A stretch of DNA of 64,000 nt from CAVURS01 sp963834425. Lineage in GTDB: Bacteria; Actinomycetota; Actinomycetes; Actinomycetales; CAVURS01. The stretch is taken from assembly GCA_963834425.1 (NCBI GenBank), contig CAWIBR010000013.1:1178001-1242000 (forward strand), read 5' to 3'. The position numbers were made by a program, and so were the translations under genes. Of this stretch, positions 26,347 to 34,971 are shown piece after piece (the first letter of the stretch is position 1; each line of letters begins with the position of its first letter). The notes under the pieces are model-generated. The model was not told the DNA's origin, did no database searches, and saw nothing but the letters and a program-made list of their open reading frames with translations.

Positions 26347-27425
26347 GTGCGCTCTGTCCTGCGACGGGTCGGCGTGCTCACGGCCGTGGGCGCGCTCGTC
26401 GTGCTGCCCATGGCCCCGGCGGCGTACGCCGATGGCTCCGGCATCACTCCGGCTCGGCGGCCGCGGCCAAGGCCGCCGCCCGGCGGAGCGCGGCGCGGGT
26501 CAAGACCCTGGAGACCCGGCTGGACGCGGCCCTGGCGGCGTACGACGCGGCCCTCGACGGGCTTCAGGAGCAGGTCTCGGCCGGAGTGGACGCCGCCGAC
26601 GCCGCCCAGGCCGGGCAGCAGTCACTGCAGGCGGCCCAGGCCGTGCGCACCCAACGGGTCCGGGCGATCTACATGGACGGCGGCCAGCTCGGCATCTATG
26701 CCTCGCTGCTGTCGTCGACCTCTCCGCAGGACCTGGCCCTGCGGGTGATGACCGCGCAGAGCGTCGTGGCGGGGGCCGACCAGTCGGTGGCCCAGGCGGC
26801 CGCCGCTTCGGCCGAGGTCGATCAGGCGCAGACCGCGAGCCAGGACCGGATCAGCTCCGCGCTGCTCTCCGCCGACGACGTGACCGCTCGGGCCAACGCC
26901 GTCAGCCAGCTCGTCGCGCAGGCCCGCGCCGAGTCGGCTCACCTCTCGGCCCACGCGCGCGTGCTGGCCCGGGCTCAACTGGCTGCGGCCGCTGCGGCAG
27001 CCGCCCGGGCCGCCCACTCGGCTGCTGGCAACGTCGGCGCGATGGGCATCCCGGCGAGCTACCTGGCGCTCTATCGGGCCGCCGCCACGACGTGCCCCGG
27101 GATGTCGTGGACCCTGCTGGCCGCGGTCGGCCAGGTCGAGAGCGGCCACGGTCGCAACGACGGGCCCAGCTCGGCCGGAGCGATCGGGCCCATGCAGTTC
27201 CGGCCGCAGACCTTCGCGGCGTTCGCGGTCGACGGCAACCACGACGGCCGGCTCGACCCGTGGAACCCAGCCGATGCGATCTTCACGGCCGCGCACTTCC
27301 TGTGCAGCTACGGCGCTGGATCAGCCGACGGCGCGCAACGAGCCTTGCTGCACTACAACAATGCCCAGTGGTACGTCGACCTGGTGCTCGGCGTACAGCA
27401 GAAGATCGCCGCCGCCTACGCCTGA
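26347..27425 (+). CDS. secreted lytic transglycosylase-like protein, frame break after signal peptide
   Basis: From GTG 26347 a clear signal peptide is read (VGVLTAVGALVVLP, cleavage near AYA-DG). The mature protein lies in another frame from about 26465: a long Ala-rich coiled coil (residues ~15-200, containing VKTLETRLDAALAAYD) and a C-terminal lysozyme-like SLT domain with AVGQVESGHGRND and IGPMQFRPQTFAAF, including the catalytic Glu of QVESGHG. The frame with the mature part upstream of 26460 gives only Arg-rich nonsense. Joining needs -1 (one missing base) or +2, the opposite sign to other breaks in this window. Predicted peptidoglycan cleavage outside the membrane. Confidence 0.75.
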
Positions 27426-27426
27426 G

Positions 27427-27470
27427 CCGGGTGTCACTGTCAGCGCGGGCAAGCGGCCGCGCTCACCCGG
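27427..27470. terminator. nested hairpin between convergent genes
   Basis: Outer arms CCGGGTG (27427-27433) and CACCCGG (27464-27470) enclose a second stem AGCGCGG (27442-27448) / CCGCGCT (27457-27463). It fills the 55-bp gap between the transglycosylase stop and the SPFH-gene stop, so it probably terminates both directions. Confidence 0.6.
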
Positions 27471-27480
27471 ACAACTCCGG

Positions 27481-28710
27481 CTACGCGGGCGGGATGGGCT
27501 CAGCCGGCGGGATCGGCTCCGCGGGCGGCTCGTCCGGGAAGTCAGGAGTGGCGGGCGGCGGCGGGTGGTGGCGCAGCCGGGTCCGGGTGCTCGGCGTCGC
27601 CGACGGGGCCGGGTGGCCCAGGCTGCGGCCGGGCAGATCGGCCCGCGCCGCTTCGGCCGACGCCGCCTGGGCGGTCTCCCGGGCCTGGCGCAGCGCCTCG
27701 GCCGGATCCTGCAGGGTCGGCTCCTCCAGCAGCGGCGTGTCCAGGTCGGTGCCCGTCGTCGCGGCGTACGGGTGGGGCTCGTCTCCCGACCCGCCTGACC
27801 CGCCGGAGTCGCTACCTGGGCCGGCGTTCATCCCGCGGCCGAGCATGCCGCCGATGCCCTTGAGCGCCTCGCCCAGCTCGCTCGGCACGATCCAGAGCTT
27901 GTTCGAGTCGCCCTGGGCGATCTGCGGGAGCACCTGGAGGTACTGGTAGGCCAGCAGCTTCTGGTCGGCGTCGCCGCGGTGGATCGCCTCGAAGACCTGC
28001 AGGATCGCGCGCGACTGGCCCTGCGCCTCCAGGATCGCGGCCTGGGCGGTGCCCTCGGCCCGCAGGATCCGGGCCTGCTTCTCGCCCTCGGCGGTCAGGA
28101 TCTGCGACTGCTTGATGCCCTCGGCGGTCAGGATGGTGGCGCGGCGGTCGCGCTCGGCCCGCATCTGCTTCTCCATCGAGTCCTGCACGCTCGCCGGCGG
28201 GTCGATCGCCTTGAGCTCGACCCGCTTGACCCGGATGCCCCAGCGGCCGGTCTCCTCGTCGAGGACGCCGCGCAGCTGGCCGTTGATCTGGTCCCGGCTG
28301 GTCAGCGTCTGCTCGAGGTCGAGCGAGCCGATCACGTTACGCAGCGTCGTGACGGTCAGCTGCTCGATGCCCTGGATGTAGTTGGCGATCTCATAGACCG
28401 CGTCCTTGGGCTCGGTCACCTGGAAGTAGATGACGGTGTCGATGCTCACGACCAGGTTGTCGGAGGTGATCACCGGCTGCGGCGGGAAGTTCACGACCTG
28501 CTCGCGTTGGTCGACCGTGGCCCGGGCCCGGTCCACGAACGGGATCATCAGGTGCAGGCCGGCCTCCAGGGTCCGGTCGTAGCTGCCGAGTCGCTCGACG
28601 ATGATCGCCGTCTGCTGCGGCACGATCCGGATCGTCCGGACCAGGGCGATCACCACGAACAGCACGAACAGGATCACGACGATGAGACCGATGGTGGTGG
28701 ACACGCTCAC
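27481..28710 (-). CDS. SPFH/stomatin-like (Band 7, QmcA type) membrane protein
   Basis: 409 residues: one N-terminal membrane helix (residues ~5-28), then the SPFH domain starting VPQQTAIIVERLGSYDRTLE, a helical coiled coil (EKQMRAERDRRATILTAEG, repeated EGEKQARILRAEG), and a Pro/Gly-rich disordered tail from ~residue 305. The tail is longer than in stomatins of ~310 residues. Such proteins oligomerise at membrane microdomains. It is coupled by a 4-nt overlap to an NfeD gene, the classical stomatin/NfeD pairing. Confidence 0.9.
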   Translation of the reverse strand: MSVSTTIGLIVVILFVLFVVIALVRTIRIVPQQTAIIVERLGSYDRTLEAGLHLMIPFVDRARATVDQREQVVNFPPQPVITSDNLVVSIDTVIYFQVTEPKDAVYEIANYIQGIEQLTVTTLRNVIGSLDLEQTLTSRDQINGQLRGVLDEETGRWGIRVKRVELKAIDPPASVQDSMEKQMRAERDRRATILTAEGIKQSQILTAEGEKQARILRAEGTAQAAILEAQGQSRAILQVFEAIHRGDADQKLLAYQYLQVLPQIAQGDSNKLWIVPSELGEALKGIGGMLGRGMNAGPGSDSGGSGGSGDEPHPYAATTGTDLDTPLLEEPTLQDPAEALRQARETAQAASAEAARADLPGRSLGHPAPSATPSTRTRLRHHPPPPATPDFPDEPPAEPIPPAEPIPPA

Positions 28711-29153
28711 GAGGACGGCTCCTGTCGGGGACGGGCAACGATGGCCGTGGCCCCTTCGATACGGATGATCTGCACGGGTTCACCGGGCGAGGAGGGCGGA
28801 TCGTCGGACGGGGCCAGCCGGGCCGACCAGATGGCATCGCCCGGAAGCTTGATCCGCCCGTCGTACTGGGTGACCGTCTCGACGACGATCCCGATCCGGC
28901 CGATGTCAGCGGCGACGCCCACGCGGTTGCCCTTGGGCGCCCAACGGGTCAGCGCGGACTTGCGGACGAAGACCAGCAGCAGCGCGGAGACCACGCCGAA
29001 CGCCAGCACCTGGACCCATAGCGAGAGGCCGACCGCGGCAGCCAGCGCAGCGATCACGGCTCCGCCGGCCAGCATGATGCAGACGAGGGACAGGGAGGCG
29101 ACCTCGGCCGCAGCCAGCACCAACGCGATGCCGATCCAGATCAGCCAGTCCAT
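28707..29153 (-). CDS. NfeD family membrane protein
   Basis: 148 residues, short NfeD type without the protease domain. There are three N-terminal membrane helices (residues ~3-65) and a C-terminal OB-fold (residues ~80-145: GRIGIVVETVTQYDGRIKL, ending VQIIRIEGATAIVARP). It overlaps the SPFH gene by 4 nt and should act with it; NfeD OB-folds are thought to assist stomatin assembly. It starts at ATG 29153, 48 bp downstream of the ABC ATPase stop. Confidence 0.88.
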   Translation of the reverse strand: MDWLIWIGIALVLAAAEVASLSLVCIMLAGGAVIAALAAAVGLSLWVQVLAFGVVSALLLVFVRKSALTRWAPKGNRVGVAADIGRIGIVVETVTQYDGRIKLPGDAIWSARLAPSDDPPSSPGEPVQIIRIEGATAIVARPRQEPSS

Positions 29154-29201
29154 CGGTGCACCTCCCCTTCGCGGCGCTCGATCTTCACCTGTCGTGCGAT
29201 G

Positions 29202-29987
29202 TTAGGCCTTGGCTCGGGCCGCCCATCGGTCATTGTGCCGTTCGAGCACGAGGGACAACCCGAACGTATCCCCCAACGTCTCAGCGGTGAGGGTCGTGCC
29301 GATCGGCCCGGCCGCCACGATCCCGCCGTCGCGCAGCAGCAGCACATGGGTGAAGCCGGGCGGGATCTCCTCGACGTGGTGGGTGACCAGCACCATGGCC
29401 GGAGCCAGCGGATCCTGGGCCAGCGCGGCCAGCCGGTGGACCAGATCCTCGCGCCCGCCGAGGTCCAGGCCGGCCGCGGGTTCGTCCAGCAGCAGCAGCT
29501 CGGGGTCGGTCATCAGGGCCCGGGCGATCTGGGCCCGCTTGCGCTCGCCCTCGCTGAGCGTGCCGTAGGTGCGCTGCGTGAAGTCGCCCATGCCCATCGC
29601 CTCGAGTAGCCGGTCGGCCCGCTCGTGGTCCAGGGAGTCGTAGCTCTCCCGCCAGCGCCCGACCACGCCGTACGACGCGGTGACCACGATGTCGTGGACG
29701 CTCTCGCGTGCTGGTAGCCGCTCGGCCAGGGCCGCGCTGGCCAAGCCGATCCGGGGGCGGAGCTCGAAGACGTCGACCGCGCCCATGATCTCGCCCAGGA
29801 TGCCGACCAGCCCGGTCGTCGGGTGCATCCGGCCGGAGGCCAGCTGGAGCAGGGTGGTCTTGCCCGCGCCGTTGGGGCCGAGGACGACCCAGCGCTCGCC
29901 TTCGGCGACGTCCCAGGTGATGTCGTGCAGCAGCGTCGCGCGGCCGCGCACCACGCTGACCGAGGCCAGCTCCAGGACGTCGCTCAT
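29202..29987 (-). CDS. ABC transporter ATP-binding protein (ModF-like single subunit)
   Basis: 261 residues with Walker A GPNGAGKTTLLQLASG, signature LSEGERKRAQIARALM (LSEGE rather than LSGGQ), Walker B ELLLLDEPAAGLDLGGRE and switch His in LVTHHVEEI. The form LSEGERKR with GRWVV-like N-terminus is typical of stand-alone actinobacterial ABC ATPases resembling ModF. No permease or binding protein is adjacent, so its partner is unknown and a non-transport role is possible. It is divergent from the gene at 30133 across a palindromic repeat. Confidence 0.85.
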   Translation of the reverse strand: MSDVLELASVSVVRGRATLLHDITWDVAEGERWVVLGPNGAGKTTLLQLASGRMHPTTGLVGILGEIMGAVDVFELRPRIGLASAALAERLPARESVHDIVVTASYGVVGRWRESYDSLDHERADRLLEAMGMGDFTQRTYGTLSEGERKRAQIARALMTDPELLLLDEPAAGLDLGGREDLVHRLAALAQDPLAPAMVLVTHHVEEIPPGFTHVLLLRDGGIVAAGPIGTTLTAETLGDTFGLSLVLERHNDRWAARAKA

Positions 29988-30032
29988 AGGCCCGCCACCT
30001 TAGTGACCCGCCGCCGCCCGCCGTGCGCCCTG

Positions 30033-30106
30033 CCAACTCGGCGGGCCGAAGTCCCCGGCTCGTCGCCCTCCGGCGGTCGCAACCCGGGTTCGGCCCGCCG
30101 AGTTGG
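30033..30106. repeat. intergenic palindromic repeat, copy 1
   Basis: Perfect 18-bp inverted repeat CCAACTCGGCGGGCCGAA (30033-30050) / TTCGGCCCGCCGAGTTGG (30089-30106) with a 38-nt loop, lying in the 145-bp gap between two divergent genes. A second copy with nearly the same arms occurs at 36209-36282. The repeated arm sequence in two unrelated intergenic sites indicates a dispersed element (REP/MITE-like) rather than two independent terminators. Its position upstream of both gene starts argues against a terminator role here. No gene is seen in 29988-30132. Confidence 0.75.
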
Positions 30107-30132
30107 TCGGCAGCCGCTCGTAGAGTGGGCGG

Positions 30133-30930
30133 ATGCGCGACCTGCCCCGCTCCGCGGCCCTCGCGGCCTGGGGCAGCGCCGTGCTCGCCGGGGCGGCCTC
30201 GATCGACGACGCCGTGAGTGCCGTCCAGGCCGACGACCTCCCCCACTCGCTCGACCTGGCCGGGGTCCCTCTGGATCCGCCGGTCGACGGCCTGGTCGGG
30301 CTGTTCGCGGGTTTGCGTCGGGCCGGGGTGACCCGGCTGCGCCTGCACCTGCCGGTCGAGGGTGACCTGGCCGGCCTGCCCGGGCCTCCTGCCTTCAACA
30401 CGGCGGCGCTCGAGGTCGGCGAGTGCGTGGTCACCGAGGACGGCCTGCCGTGCGGATTCGTGCCCTCCGTGGTCCAGCACGGGCACCCGGAGGCGGACGA
30501 CGAGGCGCTGGACACCGCCACGTCCGTGGTCTGGCGTGGCTTCGCCATCTCGCCGGTCGCGCACGTGGCCGGGCACAGCGACCTCAGCGAGTGCCGCCAG
30601 TCACTGCTCACGACGCTGGCCGAGGCCAGCGATGACCTCGAGCGGCTGGACACCGTCAACTGGGGTGGCGACCCGGCTCCGGGTCTGGACCGGGTGCGGC
30701 ACCGCTCGGTGTCGGCCGGCATGCCGCCGGGCACGCCCGGGCGGGCCGCGCAGGTGCTGGACCTGGCCTGGCGGGTGCGCGCCGTCGTCGAGCTGGCCCA
30801 GCGCGACGATGGCGGAGCGGTCAATGCCTGGGAGACCGGCCAACGGCAGCACGCCTTACGCCGGCTGGACGTCGTGTCCCGGCACGCGGTCGTCGCGGCC
30901 GTCAACGCCGCGCTCGAGCCCGCTCGCTAG
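30133..30930 (+). CDS. conserved hypothetical protein (265 aa)
   Basis: I do not recognise the family. The 265-residue protein starts MRDLPRSAALAAWGSA, has no membrane segment or signal peptide, and is acidic with Ala/Leu/Val-rich stretches typical of a soluble globular protein; DALTWL-like catalytic motifs are absent. His-rich loops (SPVAHVAGHSDLSECRQ) lie around residues 135-160. It converges with glgA, whose stop overlaps its end by 4 nt. ATG 30133 directly follows the palindromic repeat region. Similar unannotated proteins are common in actinobacteria, but the function cannot be inferred. Confidence 0.65.
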   Translation: MRDLPRSAALAAWGSAVLAGAASIDDAVSAVQADDLPHSLDLAGVPLDPPVDGLVGLFAGLRRAGVTRLRLHLPVEGDLAGLPGPPAFNTAALEVGECVVTEDGLPCGFVPSVVQHGHPEADDEALDTATSVVWRGFAISPVAHVAGHSDLSECRQSLLTTLAEASDDLERLDTVNWGGDPAPGLDRVRHRSVSAGMPPGTPGRAAQVLDLAWRVRAVVELAQRDDGGAVNAWETGQRQHALRRLDVVSRHAVVAAVNAALEPAR

Positions 30931-32138
30931 CGGCTCGACGCCAGGACGGCCTGGTAAACGTCAACGGTGCGCTGGGCGATCGCGCCCCAGGAGAAGTGGT
31001 CCTGCGCCCGCACCCGGCCGGCCCGCCCGCGCTCCCGCGCCCGCACCGGGTCACTGACGGCATCAACGAGGGCGGCCGCCAGATCGGCGACGAAGGCGTC
31101 CGGGTCCACCGGCGTGCCCGTGCCGTCCTGGAGCTGCTCGATCGGCACCAGCCAGCCGGTCTCGCCGTCCACGACGACCTCCGGGATGCCGCCGGTGGCC
31201 GTCGCGACGACGGCCAGCTCGCAGGCCATGGCCTCGAGGTTGACGATCCCGAGCGGCTCGTAAACCGAAGGACAGGCGAAGACCGTGCCGGCCGACAGGA
31301 TCGCGGCGATCTCGGGCTGGGGCAGCATCTCGTCGATCCACACCACGCCCGACCGAGTCGCCTGCAGGTCGGCGACGAGCTGCTCGACCTCGGCCGCGAT
31401 CTCTTTCGTGTCCGGCGCTCCAGCGCACAACACGAGCTGGACGTCGGGTGGCAGCTGGGCGGCCGCTCGCAGGAAGTAGGGCAGGCCCTTCTGCCGGGTG
31501 ATCCGGCCGACGAAGACCACCGAGGACCGGTCGGGGTCGATGCCGTGCCGCCGGACGACGTCGGGCGCATCGACCTTGGACCAGCGGTGAGTGTCAATCC
31601 CGTTGTGCACCATGTGAACTCGCGCGGGATCGATGTCGGGATAACACCGCAGGATGTCGCGCCGCATCCCGTCGCTGACGGCGACCACGCCCGCAGCTCC
31701 CTCCAACGCCGTCCGCTCGATCCACGACGAGAGCCGATAACCGCCGCCGAGCTGCTCGGCCTTCCACGGCCGCAGGGGCTCCAGGCTGTGCGCGGTCGCG
31801 ACGTGGGGCACGCCGTGCAGCAGCGCGGCCAGGTGGCCGGCCATCCCGGCGTACCAGGTGTGGGAGTGGACCAGGTCGGCTCCGCCGCAGGCCTCGGCCA
31901 TCGGCAGGTCGACCCCGACCGTGCGCAGGGCGGCGTTGGCCTCCTCCAGACCCGGTGGCGGGTCGGCGTACCCGGTGGTGCCGGGTTCGTCGCGGGGCGG
32001 TCCGAAACACCGAACCCGTACGTCGAGGGCCTGGCCGCCGGAGCGAGCCCGCAGCGCGCGGGCGAGCTCCTCGACGTGGACGCCGGCGCCGCCATAGACC
32101 AGTGGCGGGTACTCCTTGGTCAGCAGGTCCACGCGCAT
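30927..32138 (-). CDS. glgA: glycogen synthase, actinobacterial GT4 type (GlgA/GlgM)
   Basis: 404-residue GT-B glycosyltransferase. The start RVDLLTKEYPPLVYGGAGVH is the hallmark of the actinobacterial group, in which the tested enzyme mainly makes alpha-maltose 1-phosphate from ADP-glucose and glucose 1-phosphate for the GlgE route. The donor site includes SVYEPLGIVNLEAMAC (E-x7-E) and VFVGRITRQKGLPYF. ATG 32138 matches family starts; an in-frame GTG at 32144 is two codons upstream. It is divergent from glgC across about 85 bp, the usual arrangement. glgE and glgB are not in the window. Confidence 0.9.
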   Translation of the reverse strand: MRVDLLTKEYPPLVYGGAGVHVEELARALRARSGGQALDVRVRCFGPPRDEPGTTGYADPPPGLEEANAALRTVGVDLPMAEACGGADLVHSHTWYAGMAGHLAALLHGVPHVATAHSLEPLRPWKAEQLGGGYRLSSWIERTALEGAAGVVAVSDGMRRDILRCYPDIDPARVHMVHNGIDTHRWSKVDAPDVVRRHGIDPDRSSVVFVGRITRQKGLPYFLRAAAQLPPDVQLVLCAGAPDTKEIAAEVEQLVADLQATRSGVVWIDEMLPQPEIAAILSAGTVFACPSVYEPLGIVNLEAMACELAVVATATGGIPEVVVDGETGWLVPIEQLQDGTGTPVDPDAFVADLAAALVDAVSDPVRARERGRAGRVRAQDHFSWGAIAQRTVDVYQAVLASSR

Positions 32139-32223
32139 GGCCACACGCTAGACCGCGCCCGATCCGAGCCGTAGTCCGAGACAGGTCTCGCGTTCGGGTC
32201 CGCGCGCTCGTAGGGTCCAGGCC

Positions 32224-33477
32224 ATGGCTTCCACGCGGCGTTCGAAGAAGGTGCTCGCCATCGTGCTCGCCGGGGGCGAGGGCAAGCGGTTGATGCCACT
32301 GACCGCCGACCGGGCCAAACCCGCGGTGCCGTTCGGCGGGATCTACCGGCTGATCGACTTCGCGCTGTCCAACGTCGTCAACTCCGGCTTCCTCAAAGTC
32401 GTCGTGCTGACGCAGTACAAGTCGCACAGCCTGGACCGCCACATCGCCAAGGCCTGGCGGATGTCGAACATCCTCGGCAACTACATCGCGCCGGTGCCGG
32501 CGCAGCAGCGGGTGGGCAAGCACTGGTACCTCGGCAGCGCCGACGCGATCTACCAGAGCCTGAACCTGATCCACGACGAGCAGCCCGACATCGTCGTCGT
32601 GGTCGGGGCCGACCACGTCTATCGGATGGACTTCTCCCAGATGGTGACGGCCCACATCGAATCCGGCGCTGCCGCAACGGTGGCCGCGATCCGGCAGCCC
32701 ATCGCGATGTCGGACCAGTTCGGCGTCATCGACGTCGAACCCGGCGACAGCGGCCGGATCCGGGAGTTCCTGGAGAAGCCCGTCAACCCGACGCCGTTGG
32801 CGGACAACCCGGACGAGATCCTGGCCTCGATGGGCAACTACGTCTTCGACGCCGACGCGCTGGTCGAGCAGGTCACCAAGGACGCCCTGGCCGAGGACAC
32901 CCGGCACGACATGGGCGGCGACATCATGCCGGCCTTCGCGGCCCGCGGTGAGGCCGGCGTCTACGACTTCAAGAACAACGAGGTGCCGGGCGCAGAGCCC
33001 CGCGACCGCGACTACTGGCGCGACGTCGGCACGATGGACTCCTACTACGACGCGCACATGGATCTCATTGCGGTGCAACCGATCTTCAACCTCTACAACT
33101 ACGCCTGGCCCATCTTCACGGACTACGGCCCGTACCCGCCGGCCAAGTTCGTCCACGGCTGGCACGGCCGGGTCGGCAGCGCGGTCAACTCGATCGTCTC
33201 CCCCGGCTGCGTGGTCAGCGGGTCGCTCGTCGAGAACTCGGTCATGGGTCCCGGATCGACCGTGCACTCGTGGGCGACCGTGACCGACAGCGTCCTGCTC
33301 GACGGCGTCGAGGTCGGCCGGCACGCAGTCGTCCGCCGGGCGATCATCGACAAGAACGTACGGATCCCGGAGAACGCCCGGATCGGGCTCGATCCCGACG
33401 AGGACAAGGCCCGCGGCCTGACCATCAGCGACTCCGGTCTGGTCATCATCGGCAAGGGTCAGGTCATCCCGGGATGA
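32224..33477 (+). CDS. glgC: glucose-1-phosphate adenylyltransferase
   Basis: 417 residues; makes ADP-glucose from ATP and glucose 1-phosphate, the committed step of glycogen synthesis. Motifs are LAGGEGKRLMPLTADRAKPA (nucleotide and regulator site), GADHVYRMDFSQM and FLEKPV. The C-terminal left-handed beta-helix carries INSIVSPGCVVSGSLVENSV-type hexapeptide repeats. Length and motifs are canonical. Its stop overlaps the next start (ATGA), so it is coupled to an F420-type oxidoreductase, which is not an obvious functional partner. Confidence 0.95.
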   Translation: MASTRRSKKVLAIVLAGGEGKRLMPLTADRAKPAVPFGGIYRLIDFALSNVVNSGFLKVVVLTQYKSHSLDRHIAKAWRMSNILGNYIAPVPAQQRVGKHWYLGSADAIYQSLNLIHDEQPDIVVVVGADHVYRMDFSQMVTAHIESGAAATVAAIRQPIAMSDQFGVIDVEPGDSGRIREFLEKPVNPTPLADNPDEILASMGNYVFDADALVEQVTKDALAEDTRHDMGGDIMPAFAARGEAGVYDFKNNEVPGAEPRDRDYWRDVGTMDSYYDAHMDLIAVQPIFNLYNYAWPIFTDYGPYPPAKFVHGWHGRVGSAVNSIVSPGCVVSGSLVENSVMGPGSTVHSWATVTDSVLLDGVEVGRHAVVRRAIIDKNVRIPENARIGLDPDEDKARGLTISDSGLVIIGKGQVIPG

Positions 33478-34256
33478 GCGAGCGCCCACTACGGATCGGT
33501 GTCCAGCTGCAGCCGCAGCATGCCGAATGGTCAGAGATCCGGCGAGCCGTCGTCCAGGCCGAGGAGCTCGGCGTCGACGTGATCTTCAACTGGGACCACT
33601 TCTACCCGCTCAACGGCGACCCATACGGCAAGCACCTCGAGTGCTGGACCATGCTCGGCGCCTGGGCCGAGATCACCTCGCGGGTCGAGATCGGCGCCCT
33701 GGTGACCTGCAACTCCTATCGCAACCCCGAGCTGCTGGCCGACATGGCCCGGACCGTCGACCAGATGAGCGGCGGCCGGCTGATCCTGGGCATCGGGTCG
33801 GGCTGGAAGGAGCAGGACTACGACGAGTACGGCTACGAGTTCGGTACGCCGGGCAGCCGGCTCGACGACCTGGGTGAGGCCCTGCCGCGGATCGAGTCCC
33901 GCCTCGGCAAGCTCAACCCGCCGCCGACCCGCGACATCCCGGTGCTGATCGGGGGCGGCGGGGTCAAGAAGACGCTGCGCCTGGTCGCCCGGCACGCGGA
34001 CATCTGGCACACCTGGGGTGACGCGGCCGAGTGGGGCCGCAAGAACGCCGTCCTGGAGGACTGGTGCGCGCGCGAGGGTCGCGACCCGGCCGAGATCGAG
34101 CGGTCGGTCGGCGCGTCCGGCCGCCCGGAGCAGGCCGGCCAGGAGCTCTACGACCTCGGAGTCCGGTTGTTCACCGTGGGCACCGGAGGGCCGGGGTACG
34201 ACCTCGGGCAGCTGCGCGACTGGCTGGCCTTCCGCGACGACGTCAACGCTCGCTAG
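33474..34256 (+). CDS. LLM-class F420-dependent oxidoreductase
   Basis: 260 residues, luciferase-like monooxygenase fold of the F420-dependent group. It has the N-terminal IGVQLQPQHAEW, the loop DHFYPLNGDPYGKHLECW, SYRNPELLADMARTVDQMSG and LILGIGSGWKEQDYDEYGY, then IPVLIGGGGVKKTLRLVARHAD, the phosphate-binding segment. Cytosolic, probably using coenzyme F420 as hydride carrier. ATG 33474 overlaps the glgC stop. The substrate is unknown. The link to glgC may be only transcriptional. Confidence 0.88.
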   Translation: MSERPLRIGVQLQPQHAEWSEIRRAVVQAEELGVDVIFNWDHFYPLNGDPYGKHLECWTMLGAWAEITSRVEIGALVTCNSYRNPELLADMARTVDQMSGGRLILGIGSGWKEQDYDEYGYEFGTPGSRLDDLGEALPRIESRLGKLNPPPTRDIPVLIGGGGVKKTLRLVARHADIWHTWGDAAEWGRKNAVLEDWCAREGRDPAEIERSVGASGRPEQAGQELYDLGVRLFTVGTGGPGYDLGQLRDWLAFRDDVNAR

Positions 34257-34380
34257 GCCGGACTCTCTGTTGCGGACGGGCGAACCTCGGTCACCGAGCG
34301 TCACGCCGATGCGGTACTCGGGCGCGCACTTGGGGGACAGCCGCCCTTTCCGCTCACTCGGGGTCAAGACGCCCCTCACC

Positions 34381-34950
34381 ATGCCAATCATGGGTGGGGT
34401 ACCGCCGACGCACGACGCCGTCCGGATCTATCTGGACAGCGCCGTCGCCGAGGCCGCTGAGCGGTGGGTGGGTCGGGCGACCGACGCCACCGCCTACGCC
34501 GACCTCGTGGCCGCCGTCCTGGCCCGTCGCGAGGCGCTCTCACCGGTGGTCCCCCGACCCGAGTACGTCGGGCCCGAGCGGCCGCCCGCCCGCCCAGAGG
34601 CCGCGCGCCACCACGAGCGCCGTTCCCGTCCGCGCTGGCCCCTGGGCTCGCCACCGCCACCCGCCCCGGTCGACCCGGGGCCATCACCGGCTGACACCTC
34701 GACGCCGGCTGAGACCGGCGCCGTACCGCCGGGTCCGGACCAGTCGGCGACCGGTGCGCTGGTGGGAGCCGCCGCGCCCTCGGCACCTACCGGGCCCCCG
34801 ATGTCGGCTGCGCCCAGTGATGCCGGCCTGCCGATCCGGCCACCGGGACGGCATCGCACCCCGCCGCCACCGCCGGAGCAGCCGGCCCAGATCGACCTGA
34901 ACGACCGGCTGACCACCGTCCTGGACTGGCTCGGCCGCCCCGAAGCCTGA
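34381..34950 (+). CDS. hypothetical proline-rich protein
   Basis: About 189 residues if ATG 34381 is used (ATG 34390 or 34309 are alternatives). The first ~60 residues look folded and helical (HDAVRIYLDSAVAEAAERWV), the middle (~65-165) is a low-complexity Pro/Ala/Arg/Ser region, and the end is helical again (IDLNDRLTTVLDWLGR). There is no signal peptide or membrane helix. The family is not recognised; it could be a regulatory linker-type protein. It is followed 21 nt later by serB. The gap 34257-34380 shows no other gene. Confidence 0.5.
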   Translation: MPIMGGVPPTHDAVRIYLDSAVAEAAERWVGRATDATAYADLVAAVLARREALSPVVPRPEYVGPERPPARPEAARHHERRSRPRWPLGSPPPPAPVDPGPSPADTSTPAETGAVPPGPDQSATGALVGAAAPSAPTGPPMSAAPSDAGLPIRPPGRHRTPPPPPEQPAQIDLNDRLTTVLDWLGRPEA

Positions 34951-34971
34951 GCCCCCGGCTAGGGTCCTCGC

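Noticed and set aside
33474..34256. F420-type oxidoreductase as part of glycogen metabolism
   Set aside because: Only the stop/start overlap links it to glgC; no biochemical reason is visible.
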